Below are positions 12,017 through 24,409 of a DNA stretch of 64,000 nt, piece by piece; the first letter of the stretch is position 1, and every line of letters starts with the position of its first letter. Origin of the DNA: Phytophthora quininea. Its lineage: Eukaryota; Oomycota; Peronosporomycetes; Peronosporales; Peronosporaceae. The DNA is taken from positions 1 through 64,000 of the forward strand of contig JAAVTG010000112.1 in NCBI GenBank assembly GCA_011947345.1, written 5' to 3'. Both the position numbers and the translations under genes were made by a program. The notes under the pieces were generated by a model. It saw nothing but the letters and a program-made list of their open reading frames with translations. It searched no databases and had not been told where the DNA came from.

Positions 12017-12344
12017 TTAGCAACTCGCACACTAGCGCCCACGCCGATCCAAACGCGATTGCCAGCCCCACACGCGTCGCTCGCGCAGACCCGGGCCATC
12101 AGCCGCTTGCCCCGCTCCTGCGCCACCTCTCAACGCGTCGGATCGCTCCCCGCGCCGTTCTACGCGACGCCACAGTCGGCCGACGTCGCAGCCACGGCGC
12201 GGCCGCCCCACGACCACCCCACGACCGACGCGTCCGCGCCGACAGCTGCGCAGCGTTCCGGTGGCCACGGACCACTCGCGGGCACAACCGACAACCCCGC
12301 CCGACACACACACGCTGCAAAACGGGGTGCGTGGATAAAGAGAT

Positions 12345-12425
12345 CGACAGCTGTGAGACTTGAACTCACGCGGGTTACCCCAATAGATTTCGAGTCTATC
12401 GCCTTAACCGCTCGGCCAAGCTGTC
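12345..12425 (-). tRNA. tRNA-Ser(CGA), copy 24
   Basis: Same structure as copy 1. Next copy 407 bp on. Confidence 0.97.
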
Positions 12426-12751
12426 TTAGCAACTCGCACACTAGCGCCCACGCCGATCCAAACGCGATTGCCAGCCCCACACGCGTCGCTCGCGCAGACC
12501 CGGGCCATCAGCCGCTTGCCCCGCTCCTGCGCCACCTCTCAACGCGTCGGATCGCTCCCCGCGCCGTTCTACGCGACGCCACAGTCGGCCGACGTCGCAG
12601 CCACGGCGCGGCCGCCCCACGACCACCCCACGACCGACGCGTCCGCGCCGACAGCTGCGCAGCGTTCCGGTGGCCACGGACCACTCGCGGGCACAACCGA
12701 CAACCCCGCCCGACACACACGCTGCAAAACGGGGTGCGTGGATAAAGAGAT

Positions 12752-12832
12752 CGACAGCTGTGAGACTTGAACTCACGCGGGTTACCCCAATAGATTTCGA
12801 GTCTATCGCCTTAACCGCTCGGCCAAGCTGTC
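12752..12832 (-). tRNA. tRNA-Ser(CGA), copy 25
   Basis: Same structure as copy 1. Next copy 409 bp on; spacer with GCAGCC variant. Confidence 0.97.
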
Positions 12833-13160
12833 TTAGCAACTCGCACACTAGCGCCCACGCCGATCCAAACGCGATTGCCAGCCCCACACGCGTCGCTCGC
12901 GCAGACCCGGGCCATCAGCCGCTTGCCCCGCTCCTGCGCCACCTCTCAACGCGTCGGATCGCTCCCCGCGCCGTTCTACGCGACGCCACAGTCGGCCGAC
13001 GTCGCAGCCACGGCGCAGCCGCCCCACGACCACCCCACGACCGACGCGTCCGCGCCGACAGCTGCGCAGCGTTCCGGTGGCCACGGACCACTCGCGGGCA
13101 CAACCGACAACCCCGCCCGACACACACACGCTGCAAAACGGGGTGCGTGGATAAAGAGAT

Positions 13161-13241
13161 CGACAGCTGTGAGACTTGAACTCACGCGGGTTACCCCAAT
13201 AGATTTCGAGTCTATCGCCTTAACCGCTCGGCCAAGCTGTC
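13161..13241 (-). tRNA. tRNA-Ser(CGA), copy 26
   Basis: Same structure as copy 1. Next copy 408 bp on; one C lost near 13373. Confidence 0.97.
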
Positions 13242-13568
13242 TTAGCAACTCGCACACTAGCGCCCACGCCGATCCAAACGCGATTGCCAGCCCCACACGC
13301 GTCGCTCGCGCAGACCCGGGCCATCAGCCGCTTGCCCCGCTCCTGCGCCACCTCTCAACGCGTCGGATCGCTCCCGCGCCGTTCTACGCGACGCCACAGT
13401 CGGCCGACGTCGCAGCCACGGCGCGGCCGCCCCACGACCACCCCACGACCGACGCGTCCGCGCCGACAGCTGCGCAGCGTTCCGGTGGCCACGGACCACT
13501 CGCGGGCACAACCGACAACCCCGCCCGACACACACACGCTGCAAAACGGGGTGCGTGGATAAAGAGAT

Positions 13569-13649
13569 CGACAGCTGTGAGACTTGAACTCACGCGGGTT
13601 ACCCCAATAGATTTCGAGTCTATCGCCTTAACCGCTCGGCCAAGCTGTC
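13569..13649 (-). tRNA. tRNA-Ser(CGA), copy 27
   Basis: Same structure as copy 1. Next copy 409 bp on. Confidence 0.97.
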
Positions 13650-13977
13650 TTAGCAACTCGCACACTAGCGCCCACGCCGATCCAAACGCGATTGCCAGCC
13701 CCACACGCGTCGCTCGCGCAGACCCGGGCCATCAGCCGCTTGCCCCGCTCCTGCGCCACCTCTCAACGCGTCGGATCGCTCCCCGCGCCGTTCTACGCGA
13801 CGCCACAGTCGGCCGACGTCGCAGCCACGGCGCGGCCGCCCCACGACCACCCCACGACCGACGCGTCCGCGCCGACAGCTGCGCAGCGTTCCGGTGGCCA
13901 CGGACCACTCGCGGGCACAACCGACAACCCCGCCCGACACACACACGCTGCAAAACGGGGTGCGTGGATAAAGAGAT

Positions 13978-14058
13978 CGACAGCTGTGAGACTTGAACTC
14001 ACGCGGGTTACCCCAATAGATTTCGAGTCTATCGCCTTAACCGCTCGGCCAAGCTGTC
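13978..14058 (-). tRNA. tRNA-Ser(CGA), copy 28
   Basis: Same structure as copy 1. Next copy 406 bp on; spacer with GCAGCC variant and an indel near 14257. Confidence 0.97.
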
Positions 14059-14383
14059 TTAGCAACTCGCACACTAGCGCCCACGCCGATCCAAACGCGA
14101 TTGCCAGCCCCACACGCGTCGCTCGCGCAGACCCGGGCCATCAGCCGCTTGCCCCGCTCCTGCGCCACCTCTCAACGCGTCGGATCGCTCCCCGCGCCGT
14201 TCTACGCGACGCCACAGTCGGCCGACGTCGCAGCCACGGCGCAGCCGCCCCACGACCCCACCCGACCGACGCGTCCGCGCCGACAGCTGCGCAGCGTTCC
14301 GGTGGCCACGGACCACTCGCGGGCACAACCGACAACCCCGCCCGACACACACGCTGCAAAACGGGGTGCGTGGATAAAGAGAT

Positions 14384-14464
14384 CGACAGCTGTGAGACTT
14401 GAACTCACGCGGGTTACCCCAATAGATTTCGAGTCTATCGCCTTAACCGCTCGGCCAAGCTGTC
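14384..14464 (-). tRNA. tRNA-Ser(CGA), copy 29
   Basis: Same structure as copy 1. Next copy 407 bp on; spacer with GCAGCC variant. Confidence 0.97.
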
Positions 14465-14790
14465 TTAGCAACTCGCACACTAGCGCCCACGCCGATCCAA
14501 ACGCGATTGCCAGCCCCACACGCGTCGCTCGCGCAGACCCGGGCCATCAGCCGCTTGCCCCGCTCCTGCGCCACCTCTCAACGCGTCGGATCGCTCCCCG
14601 CGCCGTTCTACGCGACGCCACAGTCGGCCGACGTCGCAGCCACGGCGCAGCCGCCCCACGACCACCCCACGACCGACGCGTCCGCGCCGACAGCTGCGCA
14701 GCGTTCCGGTGGCCACGGACCACTCGCGGGCACAACCGACAACCCCGCCCGACACACACGCTGCAAAACGGGGTGCGTGGATAAAGAGAT

Positions 14791-14871
14791 CGACAGCTGT
14801 GAGACTTGAACTCACGCGGGTTACCCCAATAGATTTCGAGTCTATCGCCTTAACCGCTCGGCCAAGCTGTC
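14791..14871 (-). tRNA. tRNA-Ser(CGA), copy 30
   Basis: Same structure as copy 1. Next copy 409 bp on. Confidence 0.97.
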
Positions 14872-15199
14872 TTAGCAACTCGCACACTAGCGCCCACGCC
14901 GATCCAAACGCGATTGCCAGCCCCACACGCGTCGCTCGCGCAGACCCGGGCCATCAGCCGCTTGCCCCGCTCCTGCGCCACCTCTCAACGCGTCGGATCG
15001 CTCCCCGCGCCGTTCTACGCGACGCCACAGTCGGCCGACGTCGCAGCCACGGCGCGGCCGCCCCACGACCACCCCACGACCGACGCGTCCGCGCCGACAG
15101 CTGCGCAGCGTTCCGGTGGCCACGGACCACTCGCGGGCACAACCGACAACCCCGCCCGACACACACACGCTGCAAAACGGGGTGCGTGGATAAAGAGAT

Positions 15200-15280
15200 C
15201 GACAGCTGTGAGACTTGAACTCACGCGGGTTACCCCAATAGATTTCGAGTCTATCGCCTTAACCGCTCGGCCAAGCTGTC
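15200..15280 (-). tRNA. tRNA-Ser(CGA), copy 31
   Basis: Same structure as copy 1. Next copy 409 bp on; spacer with GCAGCC variant. Confidence 0.97.
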
Positions 15281-15608
15281 TTAGCAACTCGCACACTAGC
15301 GCCCACGCCGATCCAAACGCGATTGCCAGCCCCACACGCGTCGCTCGCGCAGACCCGGGCCATCAGCCGCTTGCCCCGCTCCTGCGCCACCTCTCAACGC
15401 GTCGGATCGCTCCCCGCGCCGTTCTACGCGACGCCACAGTCGGCCGACGTCGCAGCCACGGCGCAGCCGCCCCACGACCACCCCACGACCGACGCGTCCG
15501 CGCCGACAGCTGCGCAGCGTTCCGGTGGCCACGGACCACTCGCGGGCACAACCGACAACCCCGCCCGACACACACACGCTGCAAAACGGGGTGCGTGGAT
15601 AAAGAGAT

Positions 15609-15689
15609 CGACAGCTGTGAGACTTGAACTCACGCGGGTTACCCCAATAGATTTCGAGTCTATCGCCTTAACCGCTCGGCCAAGCTGTC
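15609..15689 (-). tRNA. tRNA-Ser(CGA), copy 32
   Basis: Same structure as copy 1. Next copy 407 bp on. Confidence 0.97.
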
Positions 15690-16015
15690 TTAGCAACTCG
15701 CACACTAGCGCCCACGCCGATCCAAACGCGATTGCCAGCCCCACACGCGTCGCTCGCGCAGACCCGGGCCATCAGCCGCTTGCCCCGCTCCTGCGCCACC
15801 TCTCAACGCGTCGGATCGCTCCCCGCGCCGTTCTACGCGACGCCACAGTCGGCCGACGTCGCAGCCACGGCGCGGCCGCCCCACGACCACCCCACGACCG
15901 ACGCGTCCGCGCCGACAGCTGCGCAGCGTTCCGGTGGCCACGGACCACTCGCGGGCACAACCGACAACCCCGCCCGACACACACGCTGCAAAACGGGGTG
16001 CGTGGATAAAGAGAT

Positions 16016-16096
16016 CGACAGCTGTGAGACTTGAACTCACGCGGGTTACCCCAATAGATTTCGAGTCTATCGCCTTAACCGCTCGGCCAAGCTGTC
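16016..16096 (-). tRNA. tRNA-Ser(CGA), copy 33
   Basis: Same structure as copy 1. Next copy 409 bp on. Confidence 0.97.
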
Positions 16097-16424
16097 TTAG
16101 CAACTCGCACACTAGCGCCCACGCCGATCCAAACGCGATTGCCAGCCCCACACGCGTCGCTCGCGCAGACCCGGGCCATCAGCCGCTTGCCCCGCTCCTG
16201 CGCCACCTCTCAACGCGTCGGATCGCTCCCCGCGCCGTTCTACGCGACGCCACAGTCGGCCGACGTCGCAGCCACGGCGCGGCCGCCCCACGACCACCCC
16301 ACGACCGACGCGTCCGCGCCGACAGCTGCGCAGCGTTCCGGTGGCCACGGACCACTCGCGGGCACAACCGACAACCCCGCCCGACACACACACGCTGCAA
16401 AACGGGGTGCGTGGATAAAGAGAT

Positions 16425-16505
16425 CGACAGCTGTGAGACTTGAACTCACGCGGGTTACCCCAATAGATTTCGAGTCTATCGCCTTAACCGCTCGGCCAAG
16501 CTGTC
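16425..16505 (-). tRNA. tRNA-Ser(CGA), copy 34 (last)
   Basis: Same structure as copy 1. Its 5' flank keeps only 127 bp of the spacer before array homology stops at 16632. Confidence 0.97.
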
Positions 16506-16632
16506 TTAGCAACTCGCACACTAGCGCCCACGCCGATCCAAACGCGATTGCCAGCCCCACACGCGTCGCTCGCGCAGACCCGGGCCATCAGCCGCTTGCC
16601 CCGCTCCTGCGCCACCTCTCAACGCGTCGGAT

Positions 16633-17850
16633 GCTCGTTAAGAGTTCCGACGTGTTTTTGTGGCTTACATGGCGGGACCACTTGGAGTTGAGGCTGGATG
16701 AGTTGTTTTTACAGTGAAGGACCTGCCGATCATTTTTCGAGAACAGCTCGTGTCGTGCGGTATCTGCAATCTACCTTCGCGGTCGTGACGCAACATTTGG
16801 ATGGAACCGATATTCGCTCAAGATAAAGCGCCTCACGAAGGTTATCTATGACGGTTCGCTCTTCCTTGCCGTTGTCATCGTCGGCGTCTCGATCGGCTTG
16901 ACCGCCTGATCGAGTGAGAGCGTCACCACGTCGTCATTTCATTTCAGGTACGACAATGCCACTGCAGCACCACCGCCTTGTTATCGGGGGCTAATAATCT
17001 TTCGTTTACTGCAGCGACGCTGTCGTCGTCCAGACGGTTCTGGCACCAGTGGGCACCACTGTGTCGTCCGAGATGGCGTCGGACTGACACCAGACAACAG
17101 TGCCGAGCCGCACAATGAGAGGCTGGAGCGGAGAGAAGGGTGTGAACATCGAATGAGAGCCATGAGCACGAGCGACACCAACATTTGGATGCAACATCAA
17201 GCTCAATTCGCAGTTCGGCAAGAGCAACGGCTGGTCCTACTGGGCAAGCTTGACCTGTTCAAGATGTTTACACAGGACGCGGCCGCTAGTCTGTCCTACG
17301 AATACATCGACTTTGGCGGCCCCAGGGGTGTCGATCCACGGTCAGCTAACCATGCACGTGGATTCCGCACGAAGGACTGCAATCCGTGCTTCCGCCCCGT
17401 CAGTCCGTCCAAGAGGTGGAGAACGACAGCATGCATCCCATGACGTCGGGCGACACGGCGCATTTCTCCAACGAGGGGTAGAACGCGATCGGGGCTCTGA
17501 GGGCATAGGTCAGTGCATTCAACTCATTCGGAAGCCGACCATCAGCAAGGGCAGCAAGCTCAACGGCGCCGACACTTCGTCATCACCACGGGCGGCGATG
17601 ACAAGATCTACAACAATGCCGAGCTCTTCTGAGTCGTCGAAGCATCGAGAGCTTGCCTCCACTAGACAGTACCTTATCTTGCATCTTGATACGCAGCATG
17701 GAACATTTGTTATGTAATGACTTGCCATTTTGGATGCAAGGGCTCGCTACTTTCTAAGATGACCCGCTCTCGTTCTCGCTGTCACTTCCGCTGAGTTCAC
17801 TATCAATGCCGTCTTCTCAGCCCCAACAAATCTATTTGAAGGAGAAAAAT
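16633..17850. other. right flank of the tRNA array, no recognised gene
   Basis: Unique sequence after the array. Plus-strand open frames at 17153-17443 and 17250-17717 overlap in different phases and match no family I know. The stretch could be the decayed end of a mobile element, since the next 15 kb is made of such remnants, but nothing in it shows that directly. Confidence 0.4.
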
Positions 17851-18204
17851 AGGATAAAATTAAGCTGCTATATTTGAAAGTGTCCACGAGGACAATGTGA
17901 AACGCTGAATTAAATACGAATAATATTCATTTCTTCTTGCCTGTAAGCATCTAATCGCTTGGGATGACCAAAACAACACTGTCAAAATGCTCGATGAAAA
18001 ACGTATCGCTGAGGCCTTAATAAATTGCTGTTTTCTCCTCAAGTTTAGAAGAAAAACAAAGTTACATTGGCTCACTTGTTGCCTTCATCGCAAAGGCGCA
18101 ATGAGCGGCGACGTTGTTTGCAAGCAAGACGCACATTTGACTCACGCTGATTAGGTTGATCTGGAGACTGACAGCGCTTTCGAGATGGCGGCGGTGCTCG
18201 GTTT

Positions 18205-21200
18205 TCATTTGTCTTGGCCGACGACTGCTCGACTGGGTGTCGACATGAGTCCGGGAAGGTTTTTGTCTGGGTGGGACTTGCTGAAGCAAGACTCTGTTTG
18301 GCTCCATCTAGCGGCTCGGCAGAGAGCCACCTTGCAAGTTCCACACTGGAACCTGGTCTTGTAACCTTGACTTGTGTGATGATGCTTGTTTTCCTTGTCG
18401 TGGTTCATCTGGCAGCACAGAATACAGGTGCGCTGCTTTCCTCCATCAATAGCAACCTGGATCAAATGTAAGTGGGTGAGTACAAAGCTTAGAACATTGT
18501 TTAGCAAACGTACCAAAGGATGCTGAATATTCTTGAGAGTCGAAGACGCTTCCACTCTATCTCTGTCTCAAATCTAATGCGTTTCTTGTAGGATAACGTC
18601 TGCGCGTTGCACGGCGTCGCTGAGAGCACGGTGTGTTAATCGCGAGCTGAATGTAGTTCTGACGACGGTATCGGCCGCTCCGATATTGCTTTTGCTGCTT
18701 CACGAACGAAAGCAACAAAGCCTGGTAGCTTTTGCTTGTGCTTCTGGTAAGCTTTGTATGATGTGCACACATCTCTGTTCATCAAAAAGGAAGGAGATTG
18801 AACAAGATGTTGCGTTAGATAATACTCATGAGTGACGAATACGATTTCATTTTACCTTGAACAGAAGAAATGCCTGATTTGCATTGTTGATTAGCGTCGT
18901 CAGCATTCGTAGCCAAATGGCAACCTTCGGTGAGAGGCGAAAGTGTTTGGGTTTGACGTTTTTCGAGTATCTGGAATACACGTCTATTCCGCCTTTGACA
19001 CGGTTCCAGAGAGCAATGAGTGACGGGAGGATTTGTTTCGCTGGCAGTAGAGGACCACTTCGATTCTGGATAATTTTTATCAGCGCTCGCCATAAGCTTA
19101 GTGAGTGTAGTAGCGTTGATTGATCGGTGCAGTGTTTGACGCGCATAAGACCAAATTTGGGAACGGCAACAGCGGGGTCATAAACCCACGCGATCGAATT
19201 GCACGGAGAGCGGATCGATACGAGCATGCCACGGTAGGCTCCACCCGGACATGAACGACGCGAATGATGTGGATCGCGGCGGCGTACACGAGGAAACCAT
19301 CTCGTATACCGTCACATGCAATATTGTGCGTAATTGTAGGCGGTGGTCTTTGTCAGGGACGATCGCATTAAATGCTCCATCAAAGCCGGCTATCACGAGC
19401 TCAATTGACGAGAAGTCACCATGTTCCGCTGCAATGGCTTCTTCCTTCGCCACTGACTGCTGTAACCCGTGTCTTGTACTCCACTACTGCGTTAAACGAC
19501 CCGTGGACGACCGAGACAACCGATGCAATGTGGTCAGACGAAAATGCTGCAACCGGTGTGTGCTTCCTATCCACTCGTTGTTAGTAATGATAGATATCAT
19601 TACACTTGCATGGAACTTACTTGCAAAGCAACCCGTAAGACTTCAGCCCTTCAATGTGGTAGCATGTATGTTCATCCATGAATGCACCCGTACGCGCTGA
19701 AATATTCTCCTCGTTAAGGGCCCCTATATTCATCCCAGTTGTGGATACCGGCGCCATAAACCAAGAAGATAACAGCACGACGTAGATGTTTTCATTAAAC
19801 TACTGCCGCGACACAGTATCGCCAACAACGGGTTCGTCACCGACAGCAAGCAAGCGATCTATCAGTTTTTGTTTCGTGCTAGACACTTGAAGTGAGTAGT
19901 CACGGCACAACTGCTTGAGCTCTCGTCCCGTCTTTCGGTTGAGCTGGTCACAATTAAATGGTGCACGAGAAGGGTTGTGGTGGTCGCTTTGATCTTCATC
20001 GCGGTCACCAAAATTTGCGTAGTTTGAAATCAATCCTAGGATGAGGAGTGCGGTCATCACGTCTGCGTCTTCGGCAAGTGGTGTAACGTCATCTCGAATT
20101 CCATGACGACCACAAGTTATTGATTTAAATACTTTGCCTGCAACAGAACTGTTGAGACCGGTGACGCGGCGGTACAAGCTACACACGTGGAGACCACTGG
20201 TTCATGGACGCATGATTAGTTGAGCGTCACGAAGCAGGTACCGCGCGTTTGCGCAGTCTGCAGGTAGAAAGCACTAGGGCCGCTCGAGTCGGTCAGCAGT
20301 CGTATTCCTATCCTAATCTCACTTTTCAATTTGGTTCTCTGAAGTCGAGCGATCTCAACAAGAACCCGTAATGTGGAACTTCCGCGAGACAACCATTCGG
20401 CCGTGCGATGAATCACTGTCAGCTGCCGGACACCAACTTCGAACTCTTCAAAGATATGATTGTTACACTACAGAGCAACATATTTTTGAGGGCGATATAT
20501 ACGGCCAGGTTCCCGGGCCTATGTTTGTGGCTGCTGTGTTGCATAAAGCTACCTCGCCCAATCCGTTGCGATACACAAGCGCGTGGGCGTATGTAGGCGA
20601 AGCCCTCGTACCATGGGCAGTGGTTGAGTGGCCCCATACGCACAGCATTCACCTTTCTCCAGTATTAGCTTTTGATACTGAGTAGCCGCTTTTCCATGTG
20701 TGAACGGGAATTTGCCGGTGCGTTTATGAGTACCAACAATACTCCCACCGACGTTAACAATCCGCTCGTTAGCTGCGTGAATCTGGTAGCCTCGGTCTAA
20801 CGCATGCAAAACTCCCGGTAAGTGGATTTGACTTTCCGTAGATGCTCCACATAACGTTCTCTGCAGTAATCGGACGATGTCTGCTGTTGATTCTCCCCGA
20901 GTCGCAACATGGCCACCCAAAACCATTCCAGTCACCAAAACCAAAGACACAATCCCGTGCTGAACAGGCCCAAAGCTAAATTATTAATTGACAGTGCCAA
21001 TAAACATCATACTTGAAAAAATAGCAGAAATACCCCTTCTTAGGATTTCGAATATGTGCAAGGCCAATGCCGTCAACCGCTGGCGAGCGAAGTCGGATCA
21101 TATCACCATCCAGCGACGCGATCGTCACGCCTTCAATGCAGCCGATATCCGAGCACACGCGGTGTATAAGCTCTGCTGCATGATCAATGTCCCGCTCTTG

Positions 21201-21721
21201 GCTTAGTGGAGCCGTCCACCGATTTGCTCTGTCATCTCGTATTTGCTGCTCGCCCAACGCTGTTAAACTCGATGGATACCCTGTTACTTGCATGGAATGT
21301 GCAGCAACAGGATATTGCTCCGAGTTCAGCTTGTCGTAAAGGCATCAGGAGTGCCACTGTAGAAGCACAACCATATGTCAACATCTATGAACCGAAAGAG
21401 GTCGTCGACATACACCGCAGCGTCTTCAGTCATGCTGCAATTGACAAAAGTTTTCAGTTTGATGAGCACCGACGAGTCCAACCACGTATAGAGAAAGCGA
21501 GGACTGTCCACTTTGTCTGTGTGATGCTGCGTCGGGCCGAACATTCGCAACAGAAGCCGATTAACGGCTGTTCTGCCCTCTTCTCTAGCGCTCGCCAACA
21601 AGAAAGTGTTTGTGTCATCCACCTGCACTCGCGACCCATCAGCGTCGACGTATCTCCACGCTCCTGTGTCTTCTTCACCCTCCTTCTGAACTTGTGTCGG
21701 ATAGATACAAGCCGTCTGCAC
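18205..21721 (-). pseudogene. degenerate piggyBac-like transposase (with SAP-like segment)
   Basis: Read right to left on the minus strand, successive fragments in different phases make up one transposase: 21721-21326, 21293-20976 (contains LRSPAVDGIG and RNPKKGY), 20950-20549 (contains LDRGYQI and GTHKRTGKFPF), 20186-19800, 19453-18847 (contains LWNRVKGGIDVYSRY) and 18555-18205. The last fragment has the C-terminal zinc-ribbon pattern of piggyBac transposases: CILC, then CGTC, ALC and a final CF..SH group. The GG[IV]D-Y motif also fits the DDE domain of that family. The 20186-19800 piece contains LNRKTGRELKQLCRDYSLQV..LIDRLL, which looks like a SAP DNA-binding helix-extended-helix. Stops and phase changes throughout show it is dead. 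Terminal inverted repeats were not identified. Confidence 0.65.
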
Positions 21722-22037
21722 TCAGGTCGCTATTCGAGACGCCTGCCATGACACTCAAGTGCGCTCTTTAAGAGGTTGTTGTGGATTGACAATCACTCTT
21801 TTTCTCCTTATCGATGAGGCGTAAGGAGAAAAACCTTGCCTAACGGTTGAAGGGCGAGTTTTTTTCCTCCGTGTTTTTAGGATGAATTTTGTTGGGGTTA
21901 GGTGACCTCGTTGTCAACACTGTTGTGCTTCTAACGCATTGGCAAGATCGTCAATAGCGGCGGTCCTTGCATCATCCCTATCTATGTTGGGAGTGTCGGC
22001 GCGCAGAAATGTCTGAGCCTGACGCCATCAGAATGGA

Positions 22038-24200
22038 GTGATCGAGCGGACACATTGTACTTTTGCTGATGCTGCGAGGTTTATGCTACAAGCAAAGATG
22101 CCTAACTACTTGTGGGAGTATGCTGTTAGAAGCGCCGTGTTCTCGAGAAACCGAGTCCTCTCACGCCTAGACCCTAAAAAGACACCGTTGGAGAAGTTTT
22201 GGGGGCAGAAAACCAGACTTAAAGCTCCTGAAAACCTTCGTCCAGAAATGTGTGGTGTTGATTTCATCCAACGAAAGAACCCGTTTCGACCCAAAGGGAG
22301 ACCCGGTGTCTTCATTGGTGCCGACTCACGTCGCAAAGGCTTCTTTGTATACGTCACGGGTCGCGGTCACGAAGTCATTCACAGTTGAAGTGTTATCTTT
22401 CTGGAGCCACCCAAGCCTACCCTAGCAGAACAACAAGCGGAGAAAAAGATGACCCCTTCGACTTGATTTGAACCCTAAATACGACGATGTAGTGTCAACG
22501 AAGCGGAAGACGACAACCCTGAGGACGATAAAGAAAAGCGAGATGACGGGGCCACAAACCAGATATCTCATGACTCCAGCTCTTCCGGAGTCAACACCGT
22601 CAGATCGCCCGGACAATTCGAGTACAGAGATACGAGCACACCACCCACTCGTCGGCTGTCCGAAGGAAGATCGAAAGGACAAGAATTCGTACAGAAATAC
22701 CAGCGCGCAGAGATGTTAGCGCGGCTCTCAGCGCTTCTCGTGCTAATTTATGTGGAGTACTTCGTGAACCAATGAGTCTGAAAGAAGATCGATCTTCGAA
22801 CGTGTGACACTTATGGGAAAAGGCCATCCAGTAAGAAATTGCGGCTTTAGAGGCGAACGACACCTTCGAACTAGCGGAACCTCCACCTGATTTCCATGTA
22901 GTTGGATCTACAATTATTTTCCCAGTTAAGTTGAGCGAAGCCGGCGAAGTAGAACGCTTGAAGGCCCAGATGTGTGCTCACGTTTTTACCCAAAAACTAC
23001 TTCACGCACCGGTAGCTGGTATAAACTTGATTCGCGTATTTCTTGCTCCGGTGACCCGAATGAGCATGCGCGTACGCCAGGGTGATGTACCTTTGGCGTA
23101 GTCAAGGTGGGGTTGACCGAAACAATTTATAACCGCATGGTTTCGAGTAGAAAAGTCCCACCAAGGTGTGGCGCTTCAACAAAATTCTCCACGGTCTTAA
23201 GCAGGACGGCCGGATGTGGAATGTGGAATTGAATGCTTTCTTCGACTTGTAGTTTATTTCCCACACGCAAAGACGCTTCGTTTAAATTCGCAAAACTAAC
23301 GAGCGTATCATGTTAATATATGTAGATGACATATTGGCCGGCTATCAGGATGAGGTCGCCCTTCAGCGTTTAGTACAGGCTTTGCAAGGCAAATATGGTG
23401 TCAAAGACCTAGTAAACGTCGGTTGGTTTCTTGGCAGCAGGATCAACATGGACGTAGCTCGCGGACTCACTACTCTGGATCAATTTCAATTTGCCGTCGA
23501 CATTTTACGAAGATTTTACGTGGAGGAGTGCAGACCGAGAAAAACGCCTATGGACCACGTACAAACGAGCTGAAACGAAGACAGCACCAGATATGCTCCC
23601 TATCTTCAAGCTGTTGGTGCTCTACTTTACTTGGCCCGAGTAACAAGGCCCGACATCGCCTACGCCGTCAACCAGGTAGCTTCACAAGCTTTGAACCCCT
23701 CAAGAGTGGACTGAGTCAAAAATATTCTCCGGTACATTCAAGGCACGCTCAATTTGGGCCCTGTCTACCGTCGGAAAGAAGATGCCGTACCAGTGCGCGT
23801 GTGCATTGATGCAGTTTGGGCGAATAACGAAGAGGATCGCCGGTTTGTGTCTGGAATGTTGGTGCAAGTCTACGAGTGCTCGGTGTCACGGCAAGCGAAA
23901 CGCCAACGCATCTCGAAGTCGTTCGCTATTGCCGAGTACATCGCAGCCGACGACGGTGTGGAAGAAGGTCAGTGGACTGAACTACTTTTAAAGGAGCCCG
24001 CCAAAATTCCGGTCAATCAAGCAATACCAGCAATGATCGACAACAAATCTACGATTAAGCAGCTAGCCAACGGCAAAATTCCGACCCGCAAAAGACCGTG
24101 GACTGCAAGTTTTTATCCATTCGCGGCGCAGTGAACTCCGGGCTCTTGGAGTTGACTTACTGTCCGACGAATGAAATGCTGGCGGAAGAATTTACCTAAG
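22038..24200 (+). pseudogene. degenerate Ty1/copia retrotransposon (integrase, RT, RNase H)
   Basis: Three parts of a copia polyprotein lie in the correct order but are broken by stops. At 22038-22388 there is an integrase C-terminal part (ERTHCTFADAARFMLQAKMP..YAVRSAVFSRNR..KTPLEKFWGQK). At 23310-23573 there is reverse transcriptase with the catalytic motif YVDD. At about 23590-24134 there is a connection/RNase H region ([20 protein letters not shown], then IDNKSTIKQLANG). The gag and protease parts and both LTRs were not found. The order integrase before RT is the copia order, as opposed to gypsy. Confidence 0.8.
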
Positions 24201-24409
24201 TGTTGGGCACGACTCATTTTCGGGAATTGCGCAAAGCGATTGGCATATTTCTCACCAAGACCTGCGCTGGCGGGGAAGCGTTGAAGTTACCAGATCGACG
24301 ACTCGAGGCACAGTAGGTGAGTACATACCACAACGTTCTTGGATAAATAACTCACTCTTAAATTTCCCAGCGTTCCAACACTGACTAGTTGCATAACTTT
24401 CAGACGACT

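Larger units (their letters stand above)
2618..16632 (-). repeat. tandem array of ~407-bp units, each with one tRNA-Ser(CGA)
   Basis: About 34.4 head-to-tail units, each 81 nt of tRNA plus roughly 326 nt of GC-rich spacer that is C-rich on the plus strand. Most units are 407 or 409 bp; the 2-bp difference comes from an extra CA in a short (CA)n tract before GCTGCAAAAC. Other variants are a G-to-A change that removes a NotI site (GCGGCCGC to GCAGCCGC) in the units near 4036, 4449, 6489, 13015, 14240, 14648 and 15462, and small indels near 2868, 3243, 3650, 5271, 13373 and 14257. The leftmost units (402, 406, 404 bp) are the most irregular. The array starts inside a tRNA at 2618 and ends inside a spacer at 16632. 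Overlapping ORFs of up to about 370 codons on both strands come from the GC-rich repeats and are not taken as genes. Confidence 0.97.

Noticed and set aside
2618..16632. CRISPR array or 5S/rDNA array
   Set aside because: The unit is ~407 bp with no variable spacers, the host is a eukaryote, and the conserved 81-nt element folds as tRNA-Ser and not as 5S rRNA.
2578..16700. ORFs of 100-370 codons on both strands in the tRNA array
   Set aside because: They repeat with the unit, run in all phases, and exist because the spacer is GC-rich with few stops. Unit lengths that are not multiples of three change the phase from copy to copy, which no selected protein would allow.
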